This document shows, in pieces, positions 24,435 through 34,712 of a DNA stretch of 64,000 nucleotides. The DNA comes from Ustulina deusta (Eukaryota; Ascomycota; Sordariomycetes; Xylariales; Xylariaceae). Every line of letters begins with the position of its first letter. Position 1 is the stretch's first letter. The translations under genes were made by a program, and so were the position numbers. The notes beneath the pieces were generated by a model. That model was not told the origin of the DNA and searched no databases. It saw nothing but the letters and a program-made list of their open reading frames with translations. Location: the NCBI GenBank assembly GCA_023159155.1, contig JAJNNX010000022.1:310001-374000 (forward strand), given 5' to 3'.

Positions 24435-26794
24435 ATGGGTGACCCAAGTAACACCAAATCGCCCGAATTGGATCGCGGTGCCTCACATAGAGCGTCCACT
24501 CGACTATCGCATGTACTGCGTGATGGTGACGATGACGACTATGACTTGCAGGCTATGGCTATTTCCGACGGCTTCCGACCTGTTCAAATCGCTCAGAATC
24601 ATCATGCATCTCACATACCACGCGCATCGCAGGCCTCTCTAGATCCTCTGACCGCGCGCGCTGTATCTTCTCGCCCCTCAAGCGTGTCAAAGCCGTTCCC
24701 TGGGCAGGAATCCCTCTTCTCTGTTCCATATCATGGGCTGGAACGAGCACCCGCGAGATCGTCGAGCGTGTCTACCGACTCCCCTGTAATGCCTGCTGAG
24801 ACTCCCTACGAGGGCCCGAGAGGCCCTTCACATCCCTATCAGATGTATCCGCAGGACGTTCGGGTAGCTAGGACCGCTAGTTTAGCAACCACATCAACTG
24901 CACCCCTCTCCGAGCGATCCTACAATGGACCTCGGGGTCCGGCTCACCCTTACGGCATATATCCGCAGAATGTAGGTACTTCAGATGACGGATCCGGTGA
25001 TCGTTCGCTGCAGAGCGAGATCAACGTTGGCTTCCCTGGTACATCAGATAATTACCAACGGAGACTTGGCCCGGATGGAGAAGAGGTGGCGGATATGATA
25101 GGCCCTGATGGACATACGGAACAGTTACCACCCTACACGAGGTACCCGGTGGAGGCCTATACTCAGAAGGCCCTAGGGATAAACGTGACTCAGTCAGTAC
25201 CAACTTCGTCTCCTGCTCAGCAGACTGAGCAGCAGATTGCGCAGAGCCTCGACATCCCAGGTGCTGGTGGCATTGGCTTAGCTACTCGAAACCCAGAATT
25301 TTCGTCTACGGAGGACTTAAATCCACTTAATTCCCCTCTGTCTCGTCGCTCCGTAAGGAGTATCGTATCCGAGGCTAGCCATCACTCAATTAACACAGCT
25401 GCCCTTGCTGTCGCAAATGAAAAGGAGATTCCGAATTGGAAAGTTGCCGCAAGACGAAAACTTTGGGGCATCGTTCCGTGCTGGGCTTTGGTACTAGGGG
25501 CAATTATACTAGTCCTGTTAGGTGTCATTGTAGGAACAGTCATTGGCACCGTATTCGGACATCAACTGCGCAAGAACGATGACGATGGGTATGGCCTAAT
25601 ACTCCCAGTTCGTCCCTTGAATAGATGCTAATACTTGGCAGGTCATCTTACTCGGAAACGAGACCTCCCGGTTTTATACCCTTACCTACCGTACCTCCAG
25701 GCTTCCCAGCTCTGGTCGAGGGCCCGTACTCTCTGCCACTGATGAGCCCCCTCTTTTCGGGCAGATGCTTTGAAAATACAAGTCAAGGCCACGCATGGAA
25801 CTGCGACGCCATTTTTTCTCAGCTAACTATGAATATTCGCCACAAGGATAATTCGGCTGATGTCACAGCATACGCGATCGACTTAACTTACAACCATTCA
25901 TATACGATGGACTCCTTTGTTTACTCGTACGGGGTCCAACCACCCTCCCTGGTGGATCAACAACTTTCGCTGGTCAATGATACCTTCGAACTTGCACGAG
26001 GTCCAGCCTGGGCCTTTGCACTTCCCTACAACAAAACGGTTATTCTGCCAGAGCAATATTTGATGGACGAATCTTCAGATGAAGTGCAGCGGCGCATGAT
26101 GTTTGGCTTCGACTTCAAACGAAAAGGTCTAGCACAAATCGGCGAAAAGCCGTGGGTTTGCACATGGCCAAGCACAATTCTCGAGATCTTCGTCTATGCT
26201 GCTCAAAATAACAGCTATAACTACCCAATGGTCTCTAGTAGCGCTGGGAGCGGGTCTAGTAGCCCACTGCCTACCGAATCTTCATCAGGAGCGCAATCGA
26301 CCAGTCAATACCGCAGAGATCCAATCGGGCAGCCGTATGATCTTAGTGGCCTGAAAGACGGCGACTTTCCATCGACTCACTCTTCGACCCAACCACCCAC
26401 GACTTCGTCAACATTACCAACATCTTCTACATCAAGCAGTACATCATCAGCAGAAGCGACTTACTTCAATCCTCCTCCAATGCCGCCTCCGTTACATCTA
26501 CCCTATCCGAGAATTGTTAAGATGGAGGAGCGCCGTGACCCCGAAATTGGCGCATCTGCACCAACATGCCGCCAAATAGTGATCGGCGAGAAGGGGGTAG
26601 AAGCTCGTCCCGCACTCAACGAGAAAGGAGAACCCATCGAGATAGAGATCGCCGAAGTGATGCCAGAAAATGCCGAGAAAGAGACAAGTATGTATTTCAA
26701 ACGCCGCTCTGTTGGCGCGAATTTGTGGGATCGACGTGACGGGTCGAGTGGCAATGAATTAAGTGATTGCGGATGCATATGGTGGGTTACCTGA
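24435..26794 (+). CDS. single-pass membrane protein with disordered N-terminus (resembles fungal DUF7820-type proteins), 2 exons
   Basis: Exons 24435-25588 and 25642-26794 with a 53-bp intron (donor GTATGG, branch GCTAAT, acceptor GCAG) give 768 residues. Residues 1-330 are Ser/Pro-rich and disordered and contain two similar blocks, GPRGPSHPYQMYPQDV and GPRGPAHPYGIYPQNV. A basic stretch (KVAARRKLWGIVPC) precedes one transmembrane helix at about residues 350-378 (WALVLGAIILVLLGVIVGTVIG). The part after the membrane starts with a Pro-rich linker, then a globular region with Cys residues and repeated N-x-S/T sites, then a Ser/Thr/Pro-rich stretch and a C-terminal domain ending SDCGCIWWVT. The arrangement suggests a type II surface or secretory-pathway protein. 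The DUF assignment is from memory of the family layout and is tentative. No enzymatic motif is visible. Confidence 0.8.
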
Positions 26795-27690
26795 ACGTTG
26801 GATTGCGCTTCACTCTTTTTCATGTGGCGAATCCCAATCTACATGTATCTTGATTTCGAATTCAGCAACTATACCTTGGAATATCTGTACATAGCGTGGG
26901 AATGGCAGAGGCACGGGCATCACACATGGCGTTTTGGGAAACTTGGTTTCAGGAATAGTCCTCATTGGCTATATTGATATCTTGGGTATTGCAAGGGTTT
27001 CATTGCACTAGACAAAAATTGGCGTCGTGGCTTTCATCGTGCGGTCCCAAGCTTAGGTGCTTAGATACCTCCTCTTTTAACCTCCACTTACATAGTATGT
27101 CATTACTGGCACCAGTCCCTACCTACTACCACTTAAATACTATATATATACCTTGTCGAATATCAAGAGTCCATTGAACACTATTAGTGTGGGAATATTC
27201 ATTATTACTGGATTATGAATTCGAACGAGTCTAGCTTGAATACTTTTGTGAACCTGGTTGTTGTACATACATTTTACTAATTTGTCAATTCCTGGCTACA
27301 TATGTAGGTATCTATGCGTTTAATCTACCTAGGTATGGTAGGACAGTGAGTGATTAGACGGACCAAACCCCAGGCTCGAGGCGGAGGTTTCATGATACAG
27401 AGAGCACAACCCAACAGAGAGTAGTTACGTATTATATCTCGATGACCGGAAGGGCGAGTGGATGAGGAATAAGGGGGTGTAGAATTCCCTTGTTTATTTT
27501 AACTAGAAACGCGCTTGTGGTTTGTTTCCATCATCATCATCATCACATGTACAAGGACGATGCGTTTCGCAGAAGAAGAAAAAAAATTGTAGGGGGGATT
27601 GGGTTTATCTCTGAAATTCGCGGTTCCCTTTAATAATGACTTTCGGCTAGGGGACTCTGAAAGGACGATGACGACGGTCTCGAGCGCTAG
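26795..27690. other. intergenic, no gene seen
   Basis: Convergent 3' ends of the membrane-protein gene and the CCDC174-like gene. It is AT-rich with ATATATAT near 27141-27149. No coding sequence was found. Confidence 0.55.
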
Positions 27691-27767
27691 CATACATACA
27701 TACATACATACATATATATATATATCCCATTTGTCTGTCTGTCTGTCTGTCTGTCTATCTGTCTGTC
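27691..27767. repeat. compound microsatellite (CATA)n-(TA)n-(TGTC)n
   Basis: A CATA run at 27691-27714, then TA repeats to about 27725, then TGTC/CTGT repeats at 27732-27767. The last unit abuts the stop codon (27766-27768) of the minus-strand CCDC174-like gene, so its 3' UTR begins as a GACA repeat. Confidence 0.92.
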
Positions 27768-28929
27768 ATCCGTCATCGGCATCGGGCGCGCGTTTCGATT
27801 CTCCCTTTGCCGCCTCCGTCTCGCCGCCCCCTTTGCCGCCGCCCGCGATCTCGCCCGCGAGCCCGTCGAGGAAGCTGTCGGCGAGCTTCTCGGCGCGGCG
27901 GGCGCCTATCTTCCGCCGCCTCTCCTCGATCTCGGCGCGCCGCCGGGCCCTCCCGGCGTCGCGCTCGCGGCGCACGCGCTCCGTGTTCTGGCGCTCGGCG
28001 GCGAGGCTGGCCATCTCGTCGGCGCGCGTGGCCTCGTCGCGCGAGAAGTGGTAGAAGCCGGTGCCCCGGGTGCGGATCTCGGCGCGGCCGTCGAAGTGGG
28101 TGTCGGGGGGCGGCGTGGGCTCGCGGTCGCGCTTCGCGGCCAGCGAGGCCATGGCGTCGAGCGTCGCCGCCTCCGGGTTGAACGCCGCCGTCTGGATCGC
28201 GTCGCCGAAGATCAGGTTCCGCGGCCGCGCCGTCGGCAGCGCTGCCATGTCCTCCAGCTCCGCCGCGCCGAGCGCCGAGCGCGCCGCCCGCCGCCGCAGC
28301 CGCTGCACTTCTGCCCGCGTGCCCGTGCGCGTGCGTCCGAACTCGTCCTGGTACTCCATCATCTCCGGCCCTGCTGCTGCGCCGCCGCCGCCGTCCGACG
28401 ACGACGACTCGGTGTCGCTGCCGGAGCTCGAGCAGCCGTCTTCCTCGTCCTCGGGGTGTCTTTCCGCCCATTTCCTGTCGAAGTCCACGAGGGGCGCCGC
28501 CTCGTTCTCCTTGGCGACGTAATCGCCGCGCTTCATGGCCGCGTACAGGCGCGCCTTCTCTTCCATCTTGCGGCGGGCGCGCGCGAAGTCTTGCTTCTCC
28601 TCCTCCGTGTGATGCACATGCTTGAGCCTGATCTTGCTGTCGTCGGGATTTGCTGTTGCCCCGTTGTTGTCGCTTCGCGCGGAGGACGGACCGGGTTTCC
28701 GCTTCGCTTTTATCGAGGCGAATATGTCGTCTTTTGTCTTGGAGGGACGTGGACGCCCTGAAGAGGGTCCGCCGCCTCCTGACGACGATGGAGAAGCAAC
28801 AGCAGCAGTTATGGGTGCTGCTATTAACGAGCTAAGTTGTGATGTGAAGGTAAGGGAGCTCGATAGCGGAATTTCTCTCTTTTGTTTCTTCACCGGTCGT
28901 TGCCCGTAGAGGTTTGGGTCTTGGGGCAT
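27766..28929 (-). CDS. CCDC174-like coiled-coil protein
   Basis: One exon, 387 residues, starting at ATG 28929 (MPQDPNLYGQRPVKKQKRE). The frame continues upstream but only through a GTG, so the ATG is preferred. The central segment MMEYQDEFGRTRTGTRAEVQ resembles the GRSR-containing core of CCDC174. KTKDDIFASIKAKRK near residue 65 and EEEKQDFARARRKMEEKARLYAAMKRGDYV are also in that family's style. Animal CCDC174 is a nuclear, exon-junction-complex-associated factor; a role in RNA processing here is inference. The C-terminal third is an Arg/Glu-rich coiled coil (ERRRKIGARRAEKLADSF). A Ser/Asp-acidic stretch lies around residues 165-185. Base composition is very GC-rich and gives long spurious frames on both strands. 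Confidence 0.8.
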   Translation of the reverse strand: MPQDPNLYGQRPVKKQKREIPLSSSLTFTSQLSSLIAAPITAAVASPSSSGGGGPSSGRPRPSKTKDDIFASIKAKRKPGPSSARSDNNGATANPDDSKIRLKHVHHTEEEKQDFARARRKMEEKARLYAAMKRGDYVAKENEAAPLVDFDRKWAERHPEDEEDGCSSSGSDTESSSSDGGGGAAAGPEMMEYQDEFGRTRTGTRAEVQRLRRRAARSALGAAELEDMAALPTARPRNLIFGDAIQTAAFNPEAATLDAMASLAAKRDREPTPPPDTHFDGRAEIRTRGTGFYHFSRDEATRADEMASLAAERQNTERVRRERDAGRARRRAEIEERRRKIGARRAEKLADSFLDGLAGEIAGGGKGGGETEAAKGESKRAPDADDG

Positions 28930-29303
28930 TTTGGACTTGCAATAGCTTGATGGGCCTGGGCTAGGTAATTTAGTGGCGATAATGGGCACAGTTATCGAGA
29001 GTCAATAGTACGTGGGAGAACTTGGAAGTTGAACTTGTGCTGGCTGATATGTGATAAAAGGTGCAAGGTGCTTCATTAGGCTTCGAAAACCGAGGCGCTT
29101 TATTGCGTAGGTACCTCTCTAGGGGTTGGGAAAGCCCTGTACATGTAGTTGCAGGTCCTGTGGGTCCCTGAAGAGACCGGCATTCCAGGACCCCGCGATC
29201 GGCCTACATGTAAGCGCACGCAGTTTACCCCACGCTGTGTGCATGATATTCCAGTGAAGCATCAACTTTCAAGCTCTCTTATTGCGTTACAGCTCTTGTT
29301 GCC
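28930..29303. promoter_or_regulatory. divergent intergenic region between CCDC174-like gene and HOM6
   Basis: About 370 bp separates two start codons on opposite strands, so it must carry both promoters and 5' UTRs. I see no clear TATA box or known activator site. Confidence 0.5.
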
Positions 29304-30465
29304 ATGCCGACTACGACTAACCAGGTCTTCATCGCCGTTATTGGTAAGCGACCATCATATTATTCGCAGTACTGCAGAAACTGTAGCTGACGTACATCGC
29401 GCAATAGGCGCAGGAGGGGTAGGCAAATGCTTCCTGTCCCAGCTGTCAGCTCTGGCGACAAGAAGACCAACGCCCAAGCTTAAACTTTGCTACATATCAT
29501 CAAGCAAGAAAGCTGTCTTCAGCTCTGACTACTCAATTGGCATCGAGAATGCCCTCCAGGAGCTTTCCTCGTCCTCCAAGCCGCCCATGGCGTTGCCACA
29601 GATTGCAGAATACCTCGCTAGTGCGCCATCCAAGGCGGTATTAGTGGACAACACGAGCTCCCAAGATGTTGCGGATGCCTATCCACTCTTCTTGAGTCGC
29701 GGCATCAGCATTGTAACCCCCAACAAGAAAGCTTTCTCCGGCACATACAAGCTGTGGCAGGATATATTCACTGCTGCGAGTACCGCCGGGGCTAAAGTTT
29801 ACCACGAATCATCTGTTGGAGCTGGCCTCCCCGTCATCTCAACGCTGAAAGATCTAGTGGATACCGGAGACGAGGTGACGAAAATCGAAGGCGTATTCAG
29901 CGGAACCATGTCTTTCCTGTTCAACTCGTTCGCTCCTGTCGAAGGCTCCGGTGGACAATGGTCTGCTGAGGTGAAAAAGGCAAAAGAACTGGGATATACG
30001 GAACCCGACCCTCGAGATGACCTCAACGGTCTAGATGTGGCCCGAAAGTTGACCATTCTGGCGCGATTGGCAGGCCTTCCAGTCGAGTCTCCCACATCAT
30101 TCCCAGTCCAGAGCCTCATTCCAAAAGAGCTCGAGACTGTTTCCAGTGGTGATGAATTCTTGGAGAAGCTGCCTGAGTTTGATTCCCAGATGGAAGAGAC
30201 TAAGGCGGCAGCGGAGAAGCAAGGGAAGGTGGTAAGATTCGTAGGAAGCATCGACGTGGCGTCTAAAACCGTCAAGGTTGGTCTAGAAATGTTCGACAAA
30301 TCCCACCCGATCGCGGCGCTTAAGGGAAGCGACAACATCATCAGCTTCTATACCAAACGCTACGGAAGTAACCCACTCATTGTCCAGGGCGCTGGCGCTG
30401 GCGGTGAGGTAACGGCCATGGGCGTAACTAGCGATTTGATAAAGGTGCTGTCGCAGATTGCATAA
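29304..30465 (+). CDS. HOM6: homoserine dehydrogenase, 2 exons
   Basis: Exons 29304-29343 and 29408-30465 with a 64-bp intron give 365 residues, close to yeast Hom6. The enzyme reduces aspartate semialdehyde to homoserine with NAD(P)H, the branch point to threonine and methionine. The intron falls inside the nucleotide-binding loop and splicing restores FIAVIGAGGVGK (G14-G19). VDNTSSQDVADAYP and ISIVTPNKKAFSG (candidate catalytic Lys at about 120) follow. The substrate-domain motifs are YHESSVGAGLPVISTLKDL, IEGVFSGTMSFLFN and GYTEPDPRDDLNGLDVARK. The C-terminus, GAGAGGEVTAMGVTSDLI, is typical. The start is the ATG just before the intron; no other in-frame start gives the conserved N-terminus. 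Confidence 0.96.
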
Positions 30466-30569
30466 GAACCAGATATTATCTACCAAATCCAATAGCATTA
30501 TCTTCTAAGCAGAGAACCTTGTATCAATGGTTATGGTATTCTCATGTGGATCTGAGCTCGTAGCGCGGT

Positions 30570-30961
30570 TTATCGATCATCTGTTAGCGTTCTATACGCA
30601 GCTCGTCTCTCGGCAGCCCGCGACTCTGTCTCAAGGTCGATGACAGTACTACAAGCCTCGGTCGGGCGAGGGGGTGGCTGTTGTACGTAGTCTTTAGGTA
30701 GGCGGCCGGAGCGAGGAGAGTCGGCGGGCAGCGAAGGGCGATACAATCTCCAAAGCCATAGGCAGAAGTCAAATATGATTAATCCGATGATGGGAACGAC
30801 GAATGCGAGGCTGACGAGTTTCTAGCAAGGCAAACGGTGTTAGCGAGGAGCAGCGGGTACCTTTGTGTTGCGATCAGGCTTACGAAGAAAAAGGTGATCC
30901 AGCGCACGATATTCCACAAACCCCGAGGAATAGCTTCACCAAGCGCAAAGATGTGCTCCAT
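30570..30961 (-). CDS. small single-pass membrane protein, 2 exons, 109 residues
   Basis: This gene appears only after splicing. Exon 1 is 30884-30961 and exon 2 is 30570-30821 on the minus strand; the 62-bp intron has donor GTAAGC, branch GCTAAC and acceptor CTAG. Exon 1 encodes MEHIFALGEAIPRGLWNIVR and then WITFFF. Exon 2 continues with KLVSLAFVVPIIGLIIFDFC, LWLWRLYRPSL and a Pro/Arg-rich tail containing VQQPPPRPTE, ending AAYRTLTDDR. The joined hydrophobic stretch (about residues 21-47) is one long transmembrane helix, created only by the splice, with a short acidic/amphipathic N-terminus and a basic, acidic-ended tail. I do not recognise a family. It is tail-to-tail with HOM6, about 100 bp away. 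Support is the clean intron grammar and 83 open codons after it. Confidence 0.68.
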
Positions 30962-32508
30962 CGCTAAATTGCGTATTACCGTTGCGAATTCAACGAGTAG
31001 CGTCCTCGAAGATGTGAGGGTGTGGCGTAACGGCGAGGTACCGAATGAGCAATCTAAGGAAGAAGGCTAGGATTTGAAACCCGGTATCAACGGCGCAACA
31101 ATAGAATGGAGGACTTGATCGGGTCAAGTTATTGTCATGTGTAGCAATGTTGCGTGGTTTCGGCGAGTCAACAAGGGAGCCGACTACCTGGTATACTTCA
31201 CGAGCGGAGCGGATGGTTGGAGTGCGGATGTGGATGTAGATGCAAAATGCAGGAATAAGCGACTAGGAGCAGTAGTCAAAGTCATAATACATATATATAT
31301 ATATATATGTATATGTATATATGTATAAGGATGAGACTACGATGATTTCGGGTTCTTTGAAAGCGCCTGCTGTACAACCACAGCAGCTATATTAGGTATT
31401 AGACCAAACCAATGGTGTGGGCAGCCATGCTTCAGCTCATGTGGCAATCGCGTCATACTAGGTGCGCTCCAATGCAAAAATAAAATCCCACAGGTGTCAG
31501 GGGTACGAGGTAGGCACAAATACGTGCTGTCGTTTTGGGGAGGGGTTGACCGAAGATGCGGGTGGCTTTGGGAACGAGGTGCCTTCACAGGTTGGGTTTA
31601 GCGCAGCCAGCGCTTGGCTCAGGCACGGCTCAGGGCGAAGGGGGGAAAGTACCCAACCTCCGCCCTACTGCTGCCAGCTAACACGATTATGTAATTGTTA
31701 AAGTATTTCTGCTTATATGTACCTAACTCATAACTTGGCCTAGAGATAACGGAAGTTGTAGCAAACAACAAACGGAGGTAATTTTTATATAACTCCGTCT
31801 ACGGAACATGTTTCCACTTTAGGGCTGCAATGACCAGAGCAGCTCTAAAATATTAACAGCCCTTAATAGGCTTATGCTGATTGTGTCCGACGAAGGGTGT
31901 AGAATCTATAGGGCTTAACGAACCAGTCTGTGTAGTAGTTGCTAGCGTACCTACTGATCGTTCAATAGATACCCTCCCCGGGTCTTCTGATCCGCCGTTT
32001 TCGCGCTCCTCGTTAGGAGATGCATCACGGAAAATCTAACAATTAAAAGTCTTATTGCTTAAAAAAGTTAGCTGTCCTACCCAAGCAGCCCTTAGCACAG
32101 GCCCCAGTTTCACTACACAAAAGACTACCTGTTCAAATCCAAGCAAAGTGCCCCTACCTGGCTGGTAAAGGCAGGGAAATACCTCTAAAAGCCCGGGGAA
32201 AAGGGGTTATAAACCTAGCAGTTAGGTATTCTATATTCCAGCTATTCTAATACAGGGTATTGCAATCGCTGGGGGGGGGGGAGGGCAGGGGTATATTAGA
32301 TATGTAGGCGGATAAAACAAGCACCCAGCACATGTAATTGCTGCTAACATTTTGGTTGTTTGATGTGTGGTTAAATCTGACACATTCCTCCATCAGAACT
32401 TGACCGGCTCTAATATTGGCATAGGGTGATTTTCTCCGCTAAACCATCATTAAAAAGCACTAACTTAAGGGGCAATTATTATACAAGGGTGCTTGTTTTT
32501 AATAGAAT
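30962..32508. other. intergenic with TA microsatellite and G-tract
   Basis: No supported gene. TA/TATG repeats lie at about 31289-31326. From about 31740 the sequence becomes AT-richer with unusual filler. A G10-11 run followed by AGGGCAGGGG is at 32271-32291 and closely matches a motif at 53896-53914 in the repeat block, so a decayed mobile element may lie here. Confidence 0.5.
31289..31326. repeat. (TA)n / (TATG)n microsatellite
   Basis: Alternating TA units with interspersed TATG, read directly. Confidence 0.9.
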
Positions 32509-34269
32509 ATGCGTTTGTTTTTAACGAAGGCATACTGCCCAGGTAGGCAACAAAACATAGACAGCGAGGTGGGTTTAATGATACCTAGATTGATTGACGG
32601 GCTGGCAGGGATGTTTCCAAATAATGGGATAACCTTCGGCATTTCTTGGCTGAGATCTTCCAGCTTCACACGCAGTGTCAGTTCTAAATACCGAAGGTAT
32701 AAAAACAGAAGATTGGAATCTTCATTCCGAACGTCTTCTATTCGACAAGGGCTGTCTGAGTACTATTACAAAGCACCGCTTCCTTTACCCTCAAACGCCT
32801 CTGTACTGAATTCTTCATCGTTCAATACTCTAGCGATCTCTCTAGAGCCTCGATCACACCAACATAGGCGCTACACGCGCATCCGGGTCCAAAACGGGGA
32901 CGATATCCGGAGGTTATATCCTCTCATTGTAGATTACATTAGAGAACCCGAACTTTCATTAGTTGTTATCTGCCGGGACGCGAGTCATATTTGTACAAGA
33001 CTGATCGACCGGAGGTGTTGAGGGCAGAAGAAAACACCCGAAACATATCTCAGGAACATTCCATCTCCCAAGTGGTGACAAACCTTGGTCTAGAAGAGCC
33101 AGAGAGATCCGACTGGATCAGGGTCCTAACTTGGATGAAGCCGGAGCTTGTCGCCGCCCGCGAGGCGGTCATGACTGGCGAGCGACCATGGGAGATTGAC
33201 CCCTTCTATCAGCACCGCAATACGCTCTTTACACACCACGTGGCCGCACTTCTTCTGATGCTCTGTCCCAATATCGAGATTCTCAAATACGAAGAAGGCG
33301 ATGGAATCATTGAGGACATCCTCCGCCGTAATAACTACGGCTTGCTTCCCGCAACACATTGGAGAAGCTCCGCGATGTCACTCTTCTTCCCAACATATCC
33401 TCCTAGGAGGTGATAGGTTCTACCTAAGTCTCGATATTCTGGCCATGTTGCGATTGTTCCATCGGCTTCCGGCCGTAGAAAGCGTGTCTACAGATGCTGT
33501 AGGACAAGAGGTATATAGCACAATTCCCACCTGCAACTTCAAATCTGAAGAGGATCCATGTTGGCCATTCTCTGTATGGGACACAAGTCATTGAGCAGCT
33601 AATCAGAGTACCAAAACGTTTAGAAGAGGTCGCTATCACCACCAGCGGTCGTTGTAGTCTAATTGACGGCTACCCGATAGGATACGCAAAGGCAATTGGC
33701 GAAGCCTTGTACGGGCATAGGGCATCATTGTGCAAGATTGACATTGATATCGATGAGTATATTAGTGGAGACGAGCAGGGTGACGATGGGGACGGGGAGG
33801 AAATAGAAGAGTGGTATAACAGAGACAAGTGGTATCATAGAGCCATGGAGATCAGTACGGCGCCCTTGACGAAGACTCGGATTCAAAGCACGCGGGAATA
33901 CGGAGCAACAATAGGGTCTATGCATGACTTCGAGCCACTCACACACCTCGGTATCGGCGTTTGTTGGGCGGTGGTGCCTGGCATGTGAACGAGAGTGAGG
34001 ATGCTCCCTTCAGACTGGCTGACGCGCTACCGAAATCGCTGGAGTATTTGCAGATCCGAGGATATGTGAGAGGCAAGGTAGCACAATACGATAGTCAGAT
34101 TGACGAGTCCTTGCTCTCAAGGCGGGACCGCTTCCCCTCGCTGAAAGAACTACACGGTATAGACGAGACGATCCCCATCACAGTATCAATTGGTGATCCT
34201 GACAATGATGAAGATCAACTTTGGCAACCCGAGATCTCCGGCGAGGAGTGGGAAGAGGCGCTTAGTTGA
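32509..34269 (+). pseudogene. frameshifted fungal F-box/LRR-like gene
   Basis: A continuous protein-like signal runs through this stretch but changes frame about five times: near 32990, 33355, 33400, 33540 and 33958. Segments in order include IRVQNGDDIRRLYPLIVDYI, then ERSDWIRVLTWMKPELVAA and FTHHVAALLLMLCPNIEILK, then LEKLRDVTLLPNIS, then LSLDILAMLRLFHRLPAVES, then VGHSLYGTQVIEQLIRVPKR, and finally FRLADALPKSLEYLQIRGY and SLKELHGIDETIP to a stop. None of the frame changes has intron-like borders of usable length. The leucine-spaced style and the SLEYLQIRGY motif recall the large family of fungal F-box/leucine-rich proteins; this is from memory and tentative. The true 5' end is unclear. It may be a recent pseudogene because the segments are otherwise free of stops. 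Confidence 0.62.
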
Positions 34270-34712
34270 ACTGGGCATCAAGATGGATCAGTCAGGTTTC
34301 GTTCTAAAGATTTACTGCCTGCAGAACTGTATGTAGGTACATACCTTAGGTATGTTACGTACGTACCTACCTATCAAGCTAACACCTCTCAGCTGAGCCA
34401 TGATCTGGCAGTTGACCCACCTACCCAATTAGGTAGTAATTTATGAGTACCGGACCACTTACCTCGATTGGGGTTCAGGGGTGACGGGAGTGACAGGATA
34501 TCGGGTCTTCCTGGTACTGAACTCGATACCGCCCCATTTCACCGCCTAGATTTCGTCACAGCGAGCTCGGCGACATCCAAGACCCGGCTGGTAGCCATTG
34601 GTTGTTACCTAGGTACTGGGCGTTCTATTTGCCCGTCTCGGTACAGCACTAAATACTACCTATTTTCCAACCACTAACAATCGAACCAACCCCGGTTCCC
34701 CCGTTGCTTACA
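34270..34712. promoter_or_regulatory. promoter region of ERG27
   Basis: This 440-bp interval upstream of ERG27 contains a dense cluster of TACCTA/TAGGTA words (about 34334-34373) and a CAACCAACC-like 5' UTR stretch just before the start codon. No known sterol-regulatory site is clear. Confidence 0.45.

Noticed and set aside
27773..28761. Long frames on both strands, Arg/Ala/Pro-rich
   Set aside because: They are shadows of the very GC-rich CCDC174-like exon in other frames.
30844..30883. Alternative 39-bp intron (GTACCC...CTAG) in the small membrane-protein gene
   Set aside because: Too short and it keeps the frame that ends early; the 62-bp intron has better donor and opens the long frame.
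32971..33020. Micro-intron to explain the first frame change in the F-box-like gene
   Set aside because: The only GT...AG pair giving the right phase is about 23 bp, far too short, and four more frame changes would still need explaining.
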